Assembly (NCBI RefSeq): GCF_011806405.1
Contig: NZ_JAATOW010000009.1
Location: forward strand, 1 to 64,000
Length of the DNA stretch: 64,000 bases
Direction: 5' to 3'
Source: Pseudooceanicola sp. HF7
Lineage (GTDB): Bacteria; Pseudomonadota; Alphaproteobacteria; Rhodobacterales; Rhodobacteraceae
The number at the start of each line of letters is the position of its first letter. Position 1 is the stretch's first letter. The notes under the pieces are model-generated. The model saw only the letters and a program-made list of their open reading frames with translations, did not search any database and was not told the DNA's origin. The translations under genes were made by a program, and so were the position numbers. Of the stretch, positions 35,197-44,195 are shown piece by piece.

Positions 35197-35936
35197 GCGG
35201 GCAGGTACTTGGCGGCTTCCTTGCGGGCGAAGGGTTTCATCCCTTCCCCGTGAGCGTCCAGAAAGGTCCGAACCGCCTCCGGATCATGCTTGGTAAGGTC
35301 GCGCAGCCACCAGGCGACGGCCTTCTGTATGAACCAGCGCTGGTCGGGAACATAACTGGCCGCCCAGGCCAGGACCCGATCCCGGGCCTCCTTTTCGGGG
35401 CCTGACGGGTGGTTCAGCCGCGCCAGCGGCAGGGTGATCACCAGGGCCGCGCGCTTTGTCCAGAGGTGCTCTGCGGTGGTCCAGGTCTCTACCTCGTCGA
35501 GGCGTGACAGATCGGCCATGATCCGTTTGCCCCCGGCTGTGCAGGCGTGGTCGGCAATCGCCCAGGCATCGAAGTCCGGCACCCAGGAACAGATCAGTTG
35601 CCAGACCGCGTTGTCATCGGGACGGATGCGCGCCTGTGTCAGCAGCTTCGCGGCGGCGACGCGAGCCTCGTGGACATCGCTTTGCCAGAGCGCATCGGCC
35701 AGCGACAGGCGCGCGTCCAGTGGCAGGCTGCGCCGCCATTGCGTGGCCAGGTCGTTGATCGCCGGATTGGGCACGCCCAGGTAGACCCGCTCGGCCTTGT
35801 GATAGGCGGCAGCCCCTTCGGCGCGCGCGGGATCTTCCTGCGTTCTCAGGGCGGCAAGTGCCTCTTCAACTGTCAAGTTCAGCCTCGATTCCGGTCGGTG
35901 CGCCTTTCGGCGGCATGTTTCAATTGTGCCGATCAC
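35193..35936 (-). CDS. AlkD-like DNA alkylation repair protein
   Basis: A HEAT-like-repeat protein resembling AlkD glycosylases, which remove positively charged alkylated bases without base flipping. Recognisable segments are YLGVPNPAINDLATQWRRSL, SWVPDFDAWAIADHACTAGG, WTTAEHLWTKRAALVITLPL and YVPDQRWFIQKAVAWWLRDL, including the Trp/Asp/Arg positions of the DNA-binding cleft. A GTG start at 35936 gives 247 residues; a TTG at 35876 (NLTVEEAL) has a better CGAGG leader and gives 227, nearer the family length. It is last in the glmU-glmS unit, after a 99-residue gene. Confidence 0.82.
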   Translation of the reverse strand: MIGTIETCRRKAHRPESRLNLTVEEALAALRTQEDPARAEGAAAYHKAERVYLGVPNPAINDLATQWRRSLPLDARLSLADALWQSDVHEARVAAAKLLTQARIRPDDNAVWQLICSWVPDFDAWAIADHACTAGGKRIMADLSRLDEVETWTTAEHLWTKRAALVITLPLARLNHPSGPEKEARDRVLAWAASYVPDQRWFIQKAVAWWLRDLTKHDPEAVRTFLDAHGEGMKPFARKEAAKYLPA

Positions 35937-35960
35937 GGCGAGCAGGGGCCTTCGCGCCCC

Positions 35961-36260
35961 TCAGCGGTCCCGGTCCAGCTTTATCCCTTCGGCGGCGAAC
36001 AGGGCGGCCATCTCGGGATAGGTCAGGGGCGTCGCGGGCTTATAGACACGCTCAAGCAGCACGAGCAACGCCCGGCCAAGCTGAGCCTCCGGGATAGTCA
36101 CGCTGAAATGGTCGTCGTCAAAGCCGGTCTGGGCAGACCCGCCATGGCGGGTTTCGATCCTGACACCCCCGCCGGGCGCAAGCTCAGCGGTCACGGTCGT
36201 GCGGTCTTCGTGGCCCCCGGCGCCGGGGACCACGTGATCGATCAGGATGCGTCGGGTCAT
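35961..36260 (-). CDS. 99-residue protein of unknown function, coupled to glmS
   Basis: A small soluble protein starting MTRRILIDHVVPGAGGHEDR. The predicted structure is a beta-rich first half (TTVTAELAPGGGVRIETRHG) and helical second half (AQLGRALLVLLERVYK, then LTYPEMAALFAAEGIKLDRD). There are no cysteines and no signal peptide. Its ATG overlaps the glmS stop by four bases, so translation is coupled and it is likely made whenever GlmS is. I do not recognise a family. Confidence 0.7.
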   Translation of the reverse strand: MTRRILIDHVVPGAGGHEDRTTVTAELAPGGGVRIETRHGGSAQTGFDDDHFSVTIPEAQLGRALLVLLERVYKPATPLTYPEMAALFAAEGIKLDRDR

Positions 36261-38080
36261 TCCACCGTCACGGATTTCGCAAGGTTGCGCGGCTGGTCCA
36301 CATCCGTGCCCTTGGCGACTGCCGTATGGTAGGCCATCAGCTGGGCCGGCAGCGCATAGAGGATCGGTGTCAGAAGGGGATCGACCGTGGGCATCTCGAT
36401 GCTGCGCCAGATGCCGTCCTGTGCGGCTTCAAGACCGGCACGGTCGGAAATCAGGACGACCTTTCCACCACGCGCCATGACCTCCTGCATGTTGGAGACC
36501 GTCTTTTCGAACAACCCGTCACGGGGGGCCATGACCACCACGGGAACGTTCTTGTCGATCAGCGCGATGGGGCCGTGCTTCAGCTCACCCGATGCATAAG
36601 CTTCGGCGTGGATGTAGCTGATTTCCTTCATTTTCAGCGCGCCTTCCAGCGCAAGAGGATACATCAGTCCTCGGCCCAGGAACAGGATGTCCTGCGCCTC
36701 TGCCAGCTCGAGCGACAGCGCCTCTGCCACCGTGTTGGCGTCCAGTGCATTGCCGAAGACCGCCGGAAGACCCCGCAGGGACGCCAGCGTGCTTTCCAGC
36801 TGGTCCTCGCTGATCCGGCCTTTTTGGCGTGCGGCTTCCAGCGCCAAAATCAGCATCACCGTCAACTGGCAGGAGAAGGCCTTGGTGGAGGCCACGCCGA
36901 TCTCCGTTCCGGCCAGGATCGGCAGGGCCAGATCGCTTTCCCGCGCGATGGAGCTTTCGGCCACGTTCACGACAGAGACGATCTGCTCTGCCTTGCCTTC
37001 GCAATAGCGCAGGGCGGCAAGCGTATCAGCGGTCTCACCGGATTGGCTGACGAAAAGCGCAACGGTGCCCTGCGTGATCGGCGGTTCGCGGTAGCGGAAT
37101 TCCGAGGCCACATCGACCTCGACCGGCAGGCCGGCGATGCGTTCGAACCAGTATTTCGCGGTGAGGCAGGCGTAATAGGCCGTGCCGCAGGCGACCATGA
37201 CCAGCCTTTCCACATTGGTGAAATCCAGCCCCGCACCAGGCAGGCTGATCGTGGAGCCCGAGGCACCAAGGTAATGCTGGATGGCCTCCGCGATGACCTG
37301 CGGCTGCTCCGCGATCTCCTTGGCCATGAAGTGCTTGTGGCCGGCCTTATCGACCTGCGCCTTGTCCAGGCTCACCCGCTTCATCGCCCGGTTGGCGATA
37401 TTGCCGTGCCGGTCGAAGATATCGATGGTTTCGCGCGTGATGACGGCCCAGTCGCCTTCTTCCAGGTAGGTGATCCGGTCGGTCAGCGGGGCCAGGGCCA
37501 GCGCATCGGAGCCGACGTAGTTCTCGCCGTCGCCGTGACCGATCGCCAGCGGAGAGCCCTTGCGCGCCGCGATCATCAGGTCCGCTTCCCCGTCGAACAG
37601 GAAGAGCAGCGCAAAGGCGCCCTCAAGGCGCTCCAGCGTCTTGCGGACGGCCTGCACCGGGGTCAGCCCCTCTTCGATGTAGAGCGCGGTGAGCATGGCC
37701 ACCGTCTCGGTATCGGTTTCGGTGACGGGGACCAGGCCCTTGTCCGACAGCTCGCGGCGCAGTTCGCGGAAGTTCTCGATGATGCCGTTGTGTACCACGG
37801 CGACCTTGCCTGCGCGATGCGGGTGGGCGTTGACCTCAGAGGGCTCGCCATGGGTGGCCCAGCGGGTGTGGCCGATCCCGGATTTTCCCGGAAGCGGCGA
37901 ATGGACCAGCACGTCGGACAGGTTCACCAGCTTGCCCACGGCCCGGCGCCGGTCAAGGTGCCCGCCGTTGATCGTGGCGATCCCGGCGCTGTCATAGCCC
38001 CGGTATTCCAGCCGTTTCAGCGCTTCGACCAGAAAGGGAGAGGCCTCGTGATTGCCGAGGTAGCCAATGATTCCGCACAT
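36257..38080 (-). CDS. glmS: Glutamine-fructose-6-phosphate aminotransferase
   Basis: GlmS makes glucosamine-6-phosphate from fructose-6-phosphate and glutamine, the entry to peptidoglycan and LPS amino sugars. It is 607 residues. The N-terminal glutaminase starts MCGIIGYLG with nucleophile C2. Two SIS domains follow (VACGTAYYACLTAKYWFE, and ILFLGRGLMYPLALEGALKM), and the C-terminus ends NLAKSVTVE, as required for channelling ammonia. The ATG and the glmU stop share one base (TAATG), so the two are coupled. No glmS ribozyme-like leader can fit in this arrangement. Confidence 0.98.
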   Translation of the reverse strand: MCGIIGYLGNHEASPFLVEALKRLEYRGYDSAGIATINGGHLDRRRAVGKLVNLSDVLVHSPLPGKSGIGHTRWATHGEPSEVNAHPHRAGKVAVVHNGIIENFRELRRELSDKGLVPVTETDTETVAMLTALYIEEGLTPVQAVRKTLERLEGAFALLFLFDGEADLMIAARKGSPLAIGHGDGENYVGSDALALAPLTDRITYLEEGDWAVITRETIDIFDRHGNIANRAMKRVSLDKAQVDKAGHKHFMAKEIAEQPQVIAEAIQHYLGASGSTISLPGAGLDFTNVERLVMVACGTAYYACLTAKYWFERIAGLPVEVDVASEFRYREPPITQGTVALFVSQSGETADTLAALRYCEGKAEQIVSVVNVAESSIARESDLALPILAGTEIGVASTKAFSCQLTVMLILALEAARQKGRISEDQLESTLASLRGLPAVFGNALDANTVAEALSLELAEAQDILFLGRGLMYPLALEGALKMKEISYIHAEAYASGELKHGPIALIDKNVPVVVMAPRDGLFEKTVSNMQEVMARGGKVVLISDRAGLEAAQDGIWRSIEMPTVDPLLTPILYALPAQLMAYHTAVAKGTDVDQPRNLAKSVTVE

Positions 38081-39432
38081 TATTCCGTCTCTGCTTTCCG
38101 CGCCTTTTTCAGCCGCAACATTTCCATCAGTTTCCGCGCCATGCCCGGTTTCGTCTCTTGCCGGGCACGGGCGATGGCCAGTGCGCCGGGTTCCACGTCC
38201 TTCGTGATGACAGAGCCCGAGCCAGTCATCGCCTCATCCCCGATGGAGACCGGGGCGACCAGCATGGTGGAAGAGCCGATGAAGGCCCGCGCACCGATCC
38301 GGGTCTTGTGCTTGAACACGCCGTCGTAGTTGCAGGTGATCGTGCCGGCACCGATGTTGGTTTCCTCGCCGATCTCCGCATCCCCGATATAGGTAAGGTG
38401 GTTGATCTTTGCGGCCCGGTCGACGCGGGCATTCTTCACCTCGACGAAATTGCCGACGTGGACGTCTTCGGCCAGTTCGGCACCGGGACGCAGGCGTGCA
38501 TAGGGGCCGATGATGCCGCCCCGGCTGACGTGGCAGCCCTCCAGGTGGGAAAAGGCGCGGATCCGCGCGCCGCTTTCCACGGTGACATTGGGGCCGAAGA
38601 CCACGTTGGGTTCGATCACCGTGTCGCGTCCGATGATCGTGTCGAAGGCGAAGTGAACGGTTTCGGGCGCCGTCAGGGTCACGCCGTCTTCCAGCGCCTG
38701 CGCCCTTGCGCGCGCCTGAAAGGCGGCTTCGGCCCCGGCCAGTTCGGAACGGGAATTGATCCCCATCGTTTCTGCTTCGTCGCAGGTAACGGCCCCGGCG
38801 GACAGGCCGCGCGCACGGGCCAGGCCAACGATATCGGTCAGGTAGTATTCGCCGGCGGCATTGTCATTGCCCACGGCGGCGATCAGATCAAAGAGCACGC
38901 TGCGGTCGGCGCAGATGAGGCCGGAGTTGCACAGCGTGATCTTGCGTTCTTCTTCCGAGGCGTCCTTGAACTCCACGATCCTGTCAAGCCGCTGGCCATC
39001 CATCACCAGCCGCCCGTAGCGACCGGGATCGGCGGCTTCAAAGCCCAGCACGACTACGTCATGGCGGGCGCGGGCGGTTTTCATGGCCTCCAGCGTTTCG
39101 GGCCGGATGAAGGGCGTGTCGCCGTAAAGCACGATCACGTCGCCGTCGAAATCGGCAAGGGCCTCGCGCGCCTGGTCGACGGCATGGGCGGTTCCGTTCT
39201 GCTCTTCCTGCAGGACGATCTGGGCAAACGGCATGACCTCTTCCGCGGCGGCGGCAACCTGGTCGGCCCCGTGACCGGCAACCACGATGATCCGCGAGGG
39301 CTCAAGCGAGAGCCCGGAGAGCATGGCATGGGCGAGCATCGGCGCACCGGCGATCTGGTGCAGGACCTTGGGCAGATCGGAATTCATCCGCGTTCCCATG
39401 CCTGCGGCAAGAATGACTAGGGCGGTGCTCAT
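38080..39432 (-). CDS. glmU: Bifunctional GlcN-1-P acetyltransferase/GlcNAc-1-P uridyltransferase
   Basis: GlmU produces UDP-GlcNAc from GlcN-1-P in two steps. The ATG at 39432 gives 450 residues, the normal length; a longer open frame reaching 39768 would cover the divergent HAD gene's start and is rejected. The uridyltransferase domain opens with VILAAGMGTRMNSDLPKVLH and contains LYGDTPFIRPE. From about residue 250 a left-handed beta-helix of hexapeptide repeats follows, with the acetyltransferase segment NHLTYIGDAEIGEETNIGAG. It heads the glmU-glmS-35961-alkD-like unit. Confidence 0.97.
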   Translation of the reverse strand: MSTALVILAAGMGTRMNSDLPKVLHQIAGAPMLAHAMLSGLSLEPSRIIVVAGHGADQVAAAAEEVMPFAQIVLQEEQNGTAHAVDQAREALADFDGDVIVLYGDTPFIRPETLEAMKTARARHDVVVLGFEAADPGRYGRLVMDGQRLDRIVEFKDASEEERKITLCNSGLICADRSVLFDLIAAVGNDNAAGEYYLTDIVGLARARGLSAGAVTCDEAETMGINSRSELAGAEAAFQARARAQALEDGVTLTAPETVHFAFDTIIGRDTVIEPNVVFGPNVTVESGARIRAFSHLEGCHVSRGGIIGPYARLRPGAELAEDVHVGNFVEVKNARVDRAAKINHLTYIGDAEIGEETNIGAGTITCNYDGVFKHKTRIGARAFIGSSTMLVAPVSIGDEAMTGSGSVITKDVEPGALAIARARQETKPGMARKLMEMLRLKKARKAETE

Positions 39433-39468
39433 ATTGTCCTTTGGACCCCTCGTTTTTCGGCCGTCACG

Positions 39469-39484
39469 CCATGCAAATGCATGG
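39469..39484. promoter_or_regulatory. 16-bp perfect palindrome between glmU and the HAD gene
   Basis: CCATGCA-AA-TGCATGG is a perfect 7+2+7 inverted repeat in the 184-base region between the divergent glmU and HAD phosphatase genes, 37 bases from the glmU start. It is well placed for a repressor acting on glmU. Confidence 0.45.
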
Positions 39485-39616
39485 ATGCGGCGATTGTGCT
39501 TTTGTCCGGCCTGTTTTAGTCCCAAGAGAAAGCGGCGCAAGGGCAGGACCCCTGCGGCGGTATCAACTTGGGTTTCGTGTCGCAACAATGCGCGCGGATC
39601 CCGGCCGAGAGGGACC

Positions 39617-40279
39617 ATGCGAGCGGTAATCTTCGATCTTGACGGGACGCTGGCAGATACCAGCGGTGATCTTCTGGCGGCGGCGAACGCCTGTTTCCGC
39701 GACCTTGGCCTGGGCGACCTGCTGGATGCGGGCGACGCCGGGGTGGCATTGCGCGGGGGCAGGGCCATGCTGCGGGCCGGGTTCGAAAAGGTCGGTCACA
39801 GCGACTTCGATCGCGAAATCGATGCGCAATATCCCCGCCTGCTCGATGCCTACCGGCAATCGACCTCTGCCCTGACCACCTTCTTCCCCGGCGCCATGGA
39901 GGCGGTGGAAGCGCTGAAGACCGATGGCTACGCCGTTGCGATCTGCACCAACAAGCCGGAAGCCCTTGCGCGCAAGCTGCTGACGGAGATGGGTGCCCTG
40001 GATGCCTTTCATGCGCTGGTCGGCGCGGACACGCTGCCGGTGCGCAAACCCGATCCCGCCCCGCTGAGAGAGGCCGCGCTGCGCGCCGGCGGTGACCCCG
40101 CGCGCGCCTGCCTGGTCGGTGACAGTGACACGGACCGCAACACCAGCAGGGCGGCGGGCGTGCCCTCCATCCTCGTGACCTTTGGGCCGGATGGCGGAAA
40201 GATGGCCGCGCTGGAGCCCGAGGTTCTGATTGGCCATTTCGACGAATTGCCCGGGGCGGTGGCCGGGCTGCGCCTGTGA
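39617..40279 (+). CDS. HAD-family phosphatase (phosphoglycolate phosphatase-like)
   Basis: A HAD subfamily IA hydrolase of 220 residues. Motif I is FDLDGTLADTSGD (nucleophile D7, acid/base D9), motif II CTNKPEALARK, the lysine segment VRKPDPAP, and motif IV LVGDSDTDRN. A helical cap (about 15-80) makes it Gph-like. The start ATG at 39617 follows GAGAGGGA. Phosphoglycolate phosphatase is the default reading, but the coupling to a sugar-type aminotransferase 19 bases downstream leaves open a different phosphorylated substrate. Confidence 0.85.
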   Translation: MRAVIFDLDGTLADTSGDLLAAANACFRDLGLGDLLDAGDAGVALRGGRAMLRAGFEKVGHSDFDREIDAQYPRLLDAYRQSTSALTTFFPGAMEAVEALKTDGYAVAICTNKPEALARKLLTEMGALDAFHALVGADTLPVRKPDPAPLREAALRAGGDPARACLVGDSDTDRNTSRAAGVPSILVTFGPDGGKMAALEPEVLIGHFDELPGAVAGLRL

Positions 40280-40298
40280 TCCGCCCAAGGGGAATGTC

Positions 40299-41495
40299 AT
40301 GACAGAGGTCTTCACCGGAAGCTTCACCCAGCAGGAGCCGATCCCCGAAGAGGCGATCGAAGCCGCCGTCGCCGTGATGCGCTCCGGACGGCTGCACCGC
40401 TACAACACTCTTGGCGACGAAGCGGGCGAAACGGCACTGCTGGAGCAGGAGTTCGCCGCGTTGACGGGGGCGTCCTATGCGCTGGCGTTGTGTTCCGGTG
40501 GTCATGCGATCTCTACCGCGCTGCGGGCCGTGGGCGTTCAGCCCGGTGACAAGGTGCTGACCAATGCCTTTACGCTGGCCCCGGTGCCGGGAGCGATTGC
40601 AGCACTGGGGGGCGCACCCATCTACGTGGGCGTGACCGAAGGGTTGGTGATCGACCTGGATGATCTTGCCGCCAAGGCGGACAGCGCGAAGGTCCTGCTT
40701 CTCAGCCACATGCGCGGTCATATCTGCGACATGGATCGCCTGATGGAGATCTGCGACAAGGCCGGTCTTTTGGTGATCGAGGATTGTGCCCACACGATGG
40801 GCGCCAGCTGGAACGGTGTGCCAAGTGGGCGCCACGGGCTGGTGGGCTGCTATTCGACGCAGACTTACAAGCACGTGAACTCCGGTGAGGGCGGCTTCCT
40901 GGTGACCGATGATCCGGAGGTGGCTGCCAGGGCGGTGATCCTGTCGGGCAGCTACATGCTTTACGACCGCCACCTGGCCGCGCCTGAGCCGGAGGTCTTC
41001 GAACGGGTCAAATACGACACGCCCAACATTTCCGGCAGGATGGACAATCTGCGGGCCGCGATCCTGCGGCCTCAGCTGGCGCGGCTGGCTGATCAATGCG
41101 CGGCCTGGAATGCACGCTATGAGGTGGTCGAAGATGGGCTTGGTGGCACGCCGGGCCTGACGCTGATCGACCGTCCGGCTGCGGAAACCTTTGTCGGCTC
41201 GTCTATCCAGTTCCTGCTGCTGGACTGGAGCGCAGACGTGATCCGCGAGGTTGTCGCGCGCTGCAAGGCACGGGGGGTGGAGCTGAAGTGGTTCGGCGAT
41301 GCAGAGCCGCAGGGCTACACGTCTCGCTATGACAGCTGGCGCTATGCAGACCACGCGCCGATGCCGAAAAGCGACCGGATCCTGAAGGGGATCCTGGACA
41401 TGCGTCTGCCCCTGACGTTCTCACTGGAAGACTGCGCGCTGGTGGCGCGGATCATCCGGGCGGAAGTGGGCTCTGTCTGGCAGGGGCAGAGCTGA
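40299..41495 (+). CDS. DegT/DnrJ/EryC1/StrS-family aminotransferase
   Basis: A PLP-dependent aminotransferase of the sensory-transduction/sugar-amine class, 398 residues from ATG 40299, preceded by AAGGGGA. Family marks are LHRYNTLGDEAGETALLEQE, LCSGGHAISTALRA, IEDCAHTMGASWNGVPSGRH and STQTYKHVNSGEGGF, where K191 binds PLP. Relatives aminate keto-sugars, keto-cyclitols or AHBA precursors. Specificity cannot be assigned. It is probably co-transcribed with the HAD phosphatase upstream; no other sugar-nucleotide genes are adjacent. Confidence 0.87.
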   Translation: MTEVFTGSFTQQEPIPEEAIEAAVAVMRSGRLHRYNTLGDEAGETALLEQEFAALTGASYALALCSGGHAISTALRAVGVQPGDKVLTNAFTLAPVPGAIAALGGAPIYVGVTEGLVIDLDDLAAKADSAKVLLLSHMRGHICDMDRLMEICDKAGLLVIEDCAHTMGASWNGVPSGRHGLVGCYSTQTYKHVNSGEGGFLVTDDPEVAARAVILSGSYMLYDRHLAAPEPEVFERVKYDTPNISGRMDNLRAAILRPQLARLADQCAAWNARYEVVEDGLGGTPGLTLIDRPAAETFVGSSIQFLLLDWSADVIREVVARCKARGVELKWFGDAEPQGYTSRYDSWRYADHAPMPKSDRILKGILDMRLPLTFSLEDCALVARIIRAEVGSVWQGQS

Positions 41496-41556
41496 AGGGC
41501 CTGCGATCTGGACGCGCGCGCGCTGCCGGCCTTTTTGAGGCCCGTGCGATCGCTGA

Positions 41557-42012
41557 TTATTCCGAGCCGTAAAGCGGAACCGTCGACATCGATAGCTTGG
41601 CCGACCCGTCGGTCAGCTCTGCCGCATGTGCCAGGTAGATCAGGGTCCTGTTGGCCTCGTCATAGATCCGCTTCACGCGCAGCGACTTCAGGATGATCGA
41701 GCGCGAGGCGCGGAAAACGTCCTCTCCGTCCTGGCTGCGGTCGATATCACCGACCTCGATCGGGCCTGTCTGGCGGCAGGAGATGGAGGAGTTCGACGGA
41801 TCCTCGAACCAGTTTCCCTTTGAAATCCGGTCGATGAAGCTGCGGTCGAAATAGGCGATATGGCAGGTCACGCCTTTGACGTCCGGGTCGGCGATGGCCT
41901 CAACGACGATATCGTTGCCAACCCAGTCGACGCCGACTTCGCCCACCTGTTCGGCTTTGGCGGGAAGGGTGAGCGTGGCAAGGGCCAGGGCGGCGGCGGC
42001 AAGGTTTTTCAT
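41557..42012 (-). CDS. creA: CreA family periplasmic protein
   Basis: A 151-residue protein with a signal peptide (MKNLAAAALALATLTLPAKA) and the CreA core: VDWVGNDIVVEAIADPDVKG, then VTCHIAYFD, ISKGNWFEDPSNSSISCRQT and the LYGSE-like end. Two conserved cysteines (in CHIAYFD and ISCRQTG) are likely bridged. The CreA family is widespread in proteobacteria but biochemically uncharacterised. The ATG at 42012 is selected because it starts the signal peptide; a longer frame upstream crosses the divergent GST gene. It is transcribed alone. Confidence 0.9.
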   Translation of the reverse strand: MKNLAAAALALATLTLPAKAEQVGEVGVDWVGNDIVVEAIADPDVKGVTCHIAYFDRSFIDRISKGNWFEDPSNSSISCRQTGPIEVGDIDRSQDGEDVFRASRSIILKSLRVKRIYDEANRTLIYLAHAAELTDGSAKLSMSTVPLYGSE

Positions 42013-42257
42013 GTGGGTCTCCGGTTCCTTGCCTTTCATGTGGGGGGAATTGCCGGTTTGTCGAGGGGCAGGGGCAAGTAGACTGCCCGGACGCAGGGTG
42101 CATCCCCGGGGCAATACGACCACGTGGGCCGTCGCTGACGCAGGGGCAAGGCGCCGCGACCGCTTGCCGACAGGCCGCGACCAGCTATTGTCAGGCCCAT
42201 GGTCAAGAAAACACGACACTGCTTCGATCCGCGACGTTCCAGTACGGGCGTCCCGGA

Positions 42258-42932
42258 ATGATCGTCCTGCATCATTGCCCCGGAACCCGCTCCATGCGCG
42301 TGCTTTGGTTGCTGACCGAGCTCGACGCGCCGTTCGAACTGGCGATCCACGCCTTCGATGCCTCGCTGCGCGATCCACAATTCCTGTCCTGTTCACCCGC
42401 GGGCCGTGTTCCCGCGCTGGAGATGGATGGCGACTACTACTTCGAAAGCGGCGCAATCACCGAGATCCTCTGTGAACGCTTTCCGCAGCGGGGGCTGGGA
42501 CGTCCGCTTGGGGACCTGGACCGCCCGGACTGGCTGGTCTGGCTGCACTTCGCGGAAACCGTGACCCAGCACGTCGTTGCGCTGGTCCTGCATTACCAGG
42601 TCTGTCCCGCCGAGGAGCGCTCGCAAACGCTTCTCGACCGGGAGCTTGCCAGCCTGCGCCAGTGCTTCGCCGCGATCGAGGGGCGCCTGTCCACTCCGGT
42701 GGAAAATCGCGACTACCTGCTGACCAGCGGTTTCTCTGCGGCAGATATCGCCCTTGGACAGGCTGTCTGGATGGCGCTGCATTACGCGTCACTGGAGGGT
42801 TTTCCCGAAACCGCCGCATGGTATTCGCGCATCACCTCGAGAGAGAGCTTTGCCGCCTGCGAACCCCTTCCCGGCAGAGGGCTTTTCCAGGAGGGGGTCT
42901 TCCCGCTTCCGGCAGCACCCGGCACCCCCTGA
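42258..42932 (+). CDS. Glutathione S-transferase family protein
   Basis: A two-domain GST of 224 residues. The thioredoxin-fold N-terminal domain begins MIVLHHCPGTRSMRVLWLLT and includes the glutathione-binding GRVPALEMDGDYYFESGAIT (about 49-68). The all-helical C-terminal domain includes YLLTSGFSAADIALGQAVWM. Such GSTs detoxify electrophiles or act in stilbene/lignin-type degradation; the substrate is unknown. It is the last gene before the nuo promoter region and is divergent from creA. Confidence 0.9.
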   Translation: MIVLHHCPGTRSMRVLWLLTELDAPFELAIHAFDASLRDPQFLSCSPAGRVPALEMDGDYYFESGAITEILCERFPQRGLGRPLGDLDRPDWLVWLHFAETVTQHVVALVLHYQVCPAEERSQTLLDRELASLRQCFAAIEGRLSTPVENRDYLLTSGFSAADIALGQAVWMALHYASLEGFPETAAWYSRITSRESFAACEPLPGRGLFQEGVFPLPAAPGTP

Positions 42933-43296
42933 CGCGCCAAGAGGGGTCGTTCAGGCCGGCCATCGCGCCTCTCTCTTTCCGGGAATTTGTCGCACCTGAG
43001 GCAACTTGCGGCAAAGAGCTCGTTCAGATGCCCGAGGCGCCGGGCAAACCCGAGTGATTCCGTCATGAATATCCGAGTGATTCCGTCGTGAATTGCTGCC
43101 AATGCGGCAACGCGGCGTTAACCGCTACCGGAGAGTGCAAATGATTGGTATTCAAATGTTTACGAAGTCCGGTCACAGACAAATCCGGGTATCGAAAACG
43201 TCCTCGCTCGGTTGACCCTGCCGGGGGGCAGGCGTAAAACCCGTCACAGCCCTGCGGGTCCCCATGAGACCCTGCCGCCCATGAAAGGAGCCATTC
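42933..43296. other. 364-base region upstream of the nuo operon
   Basis: No gene is supported. It contains a 21-bp direct repeat (43050-43070 and 43073-43093) and AT-richer DNA at 43080-43200, the likely site of the nuo promoter. No -35/-10 pair stands out. The 130 bases before nuoA are a G/C-rich leader. Confidence 0.5.
43050..43093. repeat. 21-bp direct repeat upstream of nuoA
   Basis: Two copies of a 21-base unit starting CCGAGTGATTCCGTC (43050-43070 and 43073-43093) differ at one position (A or G) and are spaced by AT, giving a 23-base period, about two helical turns. It lies about 205 bases before the nuoA start. Confidence 0.7.
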
Positions 43297-43662
43297 GTGG
43301 AAGAGATGCTGCGGGAATACCTTCCCATTCTCATCTTTCTGGCCATCGCGATTGTTCTTGGACTTGTCCTGATCCTCGCTGCCATGATCGTCGCCGTTCG
43401 AAATCCGGATCCGGAAAAAGTCAGTGCCTACGAATGCGGCTTCAACGCTTTCGATGACGCGCGGATGAAGTTCGATGTCCGGTTCTACCTGGTGTCGATC
43501 CTGTTCATCATCTTCGATCTCGAGATCGCCTTCCTGTTTCCCTGGGCCGTGGCCTTCAAGGACATCTCAATGGTGGGCTTCTGGTCCATGATGGTGTTCC
43601 TGGGCGTTCTGACCATCGGCTTCGCCTACGAGTGGAAGAAAGGAGCCCTGGAATGGGAATGA
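43297..43662 (+). CDS. nuoA: NADH-quinone oxidoreductase subunit A
   Basis: NuoA is a small membrane subunit near the quinone tunnel of complex I. It is 121 residues from a GTG start at 43297, with AAAGGAG upstream. Three helices are visible: [40 protein letters not shown] and [20 protein letters not shown]. The conserved loop segment [16 protein letters not shown] contains the redox-exposed Cys near the quinone site. It opens the 14-subunit nuo operon and overlaps nuoB. Confidence 0.96.
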   Translation: MEEMLREYLPILIFLAIAIVLGLVLILAAMIVAVRNPDPEKVSAYECGFNAFDDARMKFDVRFYLVSILFIIFDLEIAFLFPWAVAFKDISMVGFWSMMVFLGVLTIGFAYEWKKGALEWE

Positions 43663-44186
43663 TGACGGGAACCAACACCGCCGGTGCGGATCGTGAAGTC
43701 GCCACCCAGGCCCTGAACCAGGAGCTCCAGGACAAGGGCTTCCTGCTGACTACCGCAGAGGACCTGATCACCTGGGCCCGGACGGGCTCTCTTCACTGGA
43801 TGACCTTCGGCCTGGCCTGCTGCGCCGTCGAGATGATGCACACCTCGATGCCGCGCTATGACGCTGAACGCTTCGGGATCGCGCCGCGGGCCTCCCCGCG
43901 CCAGTCCGACGTTATGATCGTGGCCGGTACCCTGACGAACAAGATGGCGCCCGCCCTGCGCAAGGTCTATGACCAGATGCCGGAGCCGCGTTACGTGATC
44001 TCCATGGGCTCCTGCGCCAACGGCGGCGGCTACTACCACTACAGCTATTCCGTGGTGCGGGGCTGCGACCGGATCGTGCCCGTGGATATCTACGTTCCCG
44101 GCTGCCCTCCCACTGCCGAAGCACTGCTTTACGGTATCATGCAACTGGCGCGGAAGATCCGTCGCACCGGCACCCTGACGCGTTAA
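43653..44186 (+). CDS. nuoB: NADH-quinone oxidoreductase subunit B
   Basis: NuoB carries iron-sulfur cluster N2, the last electron carrier before quinone. The ATG at 43653 gives 177 residues and overlaps the nuoA end by 10 bases; AAGGAG is 8 bases before. An in-frame GTG seven codons earlier is less likely. The cluster ligands are C56, C57, C121 and C151 ([26 protein letters not shown]), all present. Confidence 0.97.
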   Translation: MGMMTGTNTAGADREVATQALNQELQDKGFLLTTAEDLITWARTGSLHWMTFGLACCAVEMMHTSMPRYDAERFGIAPRASPRQSDVMIVAGTLTNKMAPALRKVYDQMPEPRYVISMGSCANGGGYYHYSYSVVRGCDRIVPVDIYVPGCPPTAEALLYGIMQLARKIRRTGTLTR

Positions 44187-44195
44187 GGAGCGGAC

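Noticed and set aside
36257-38080. Possible glmS ribozyme or small-RNA-controlled leader
   Set aside because: The glmS start overlaps the glmU stop by one base, leaving no leader; the ribozyme is also typical of Firmicutes.
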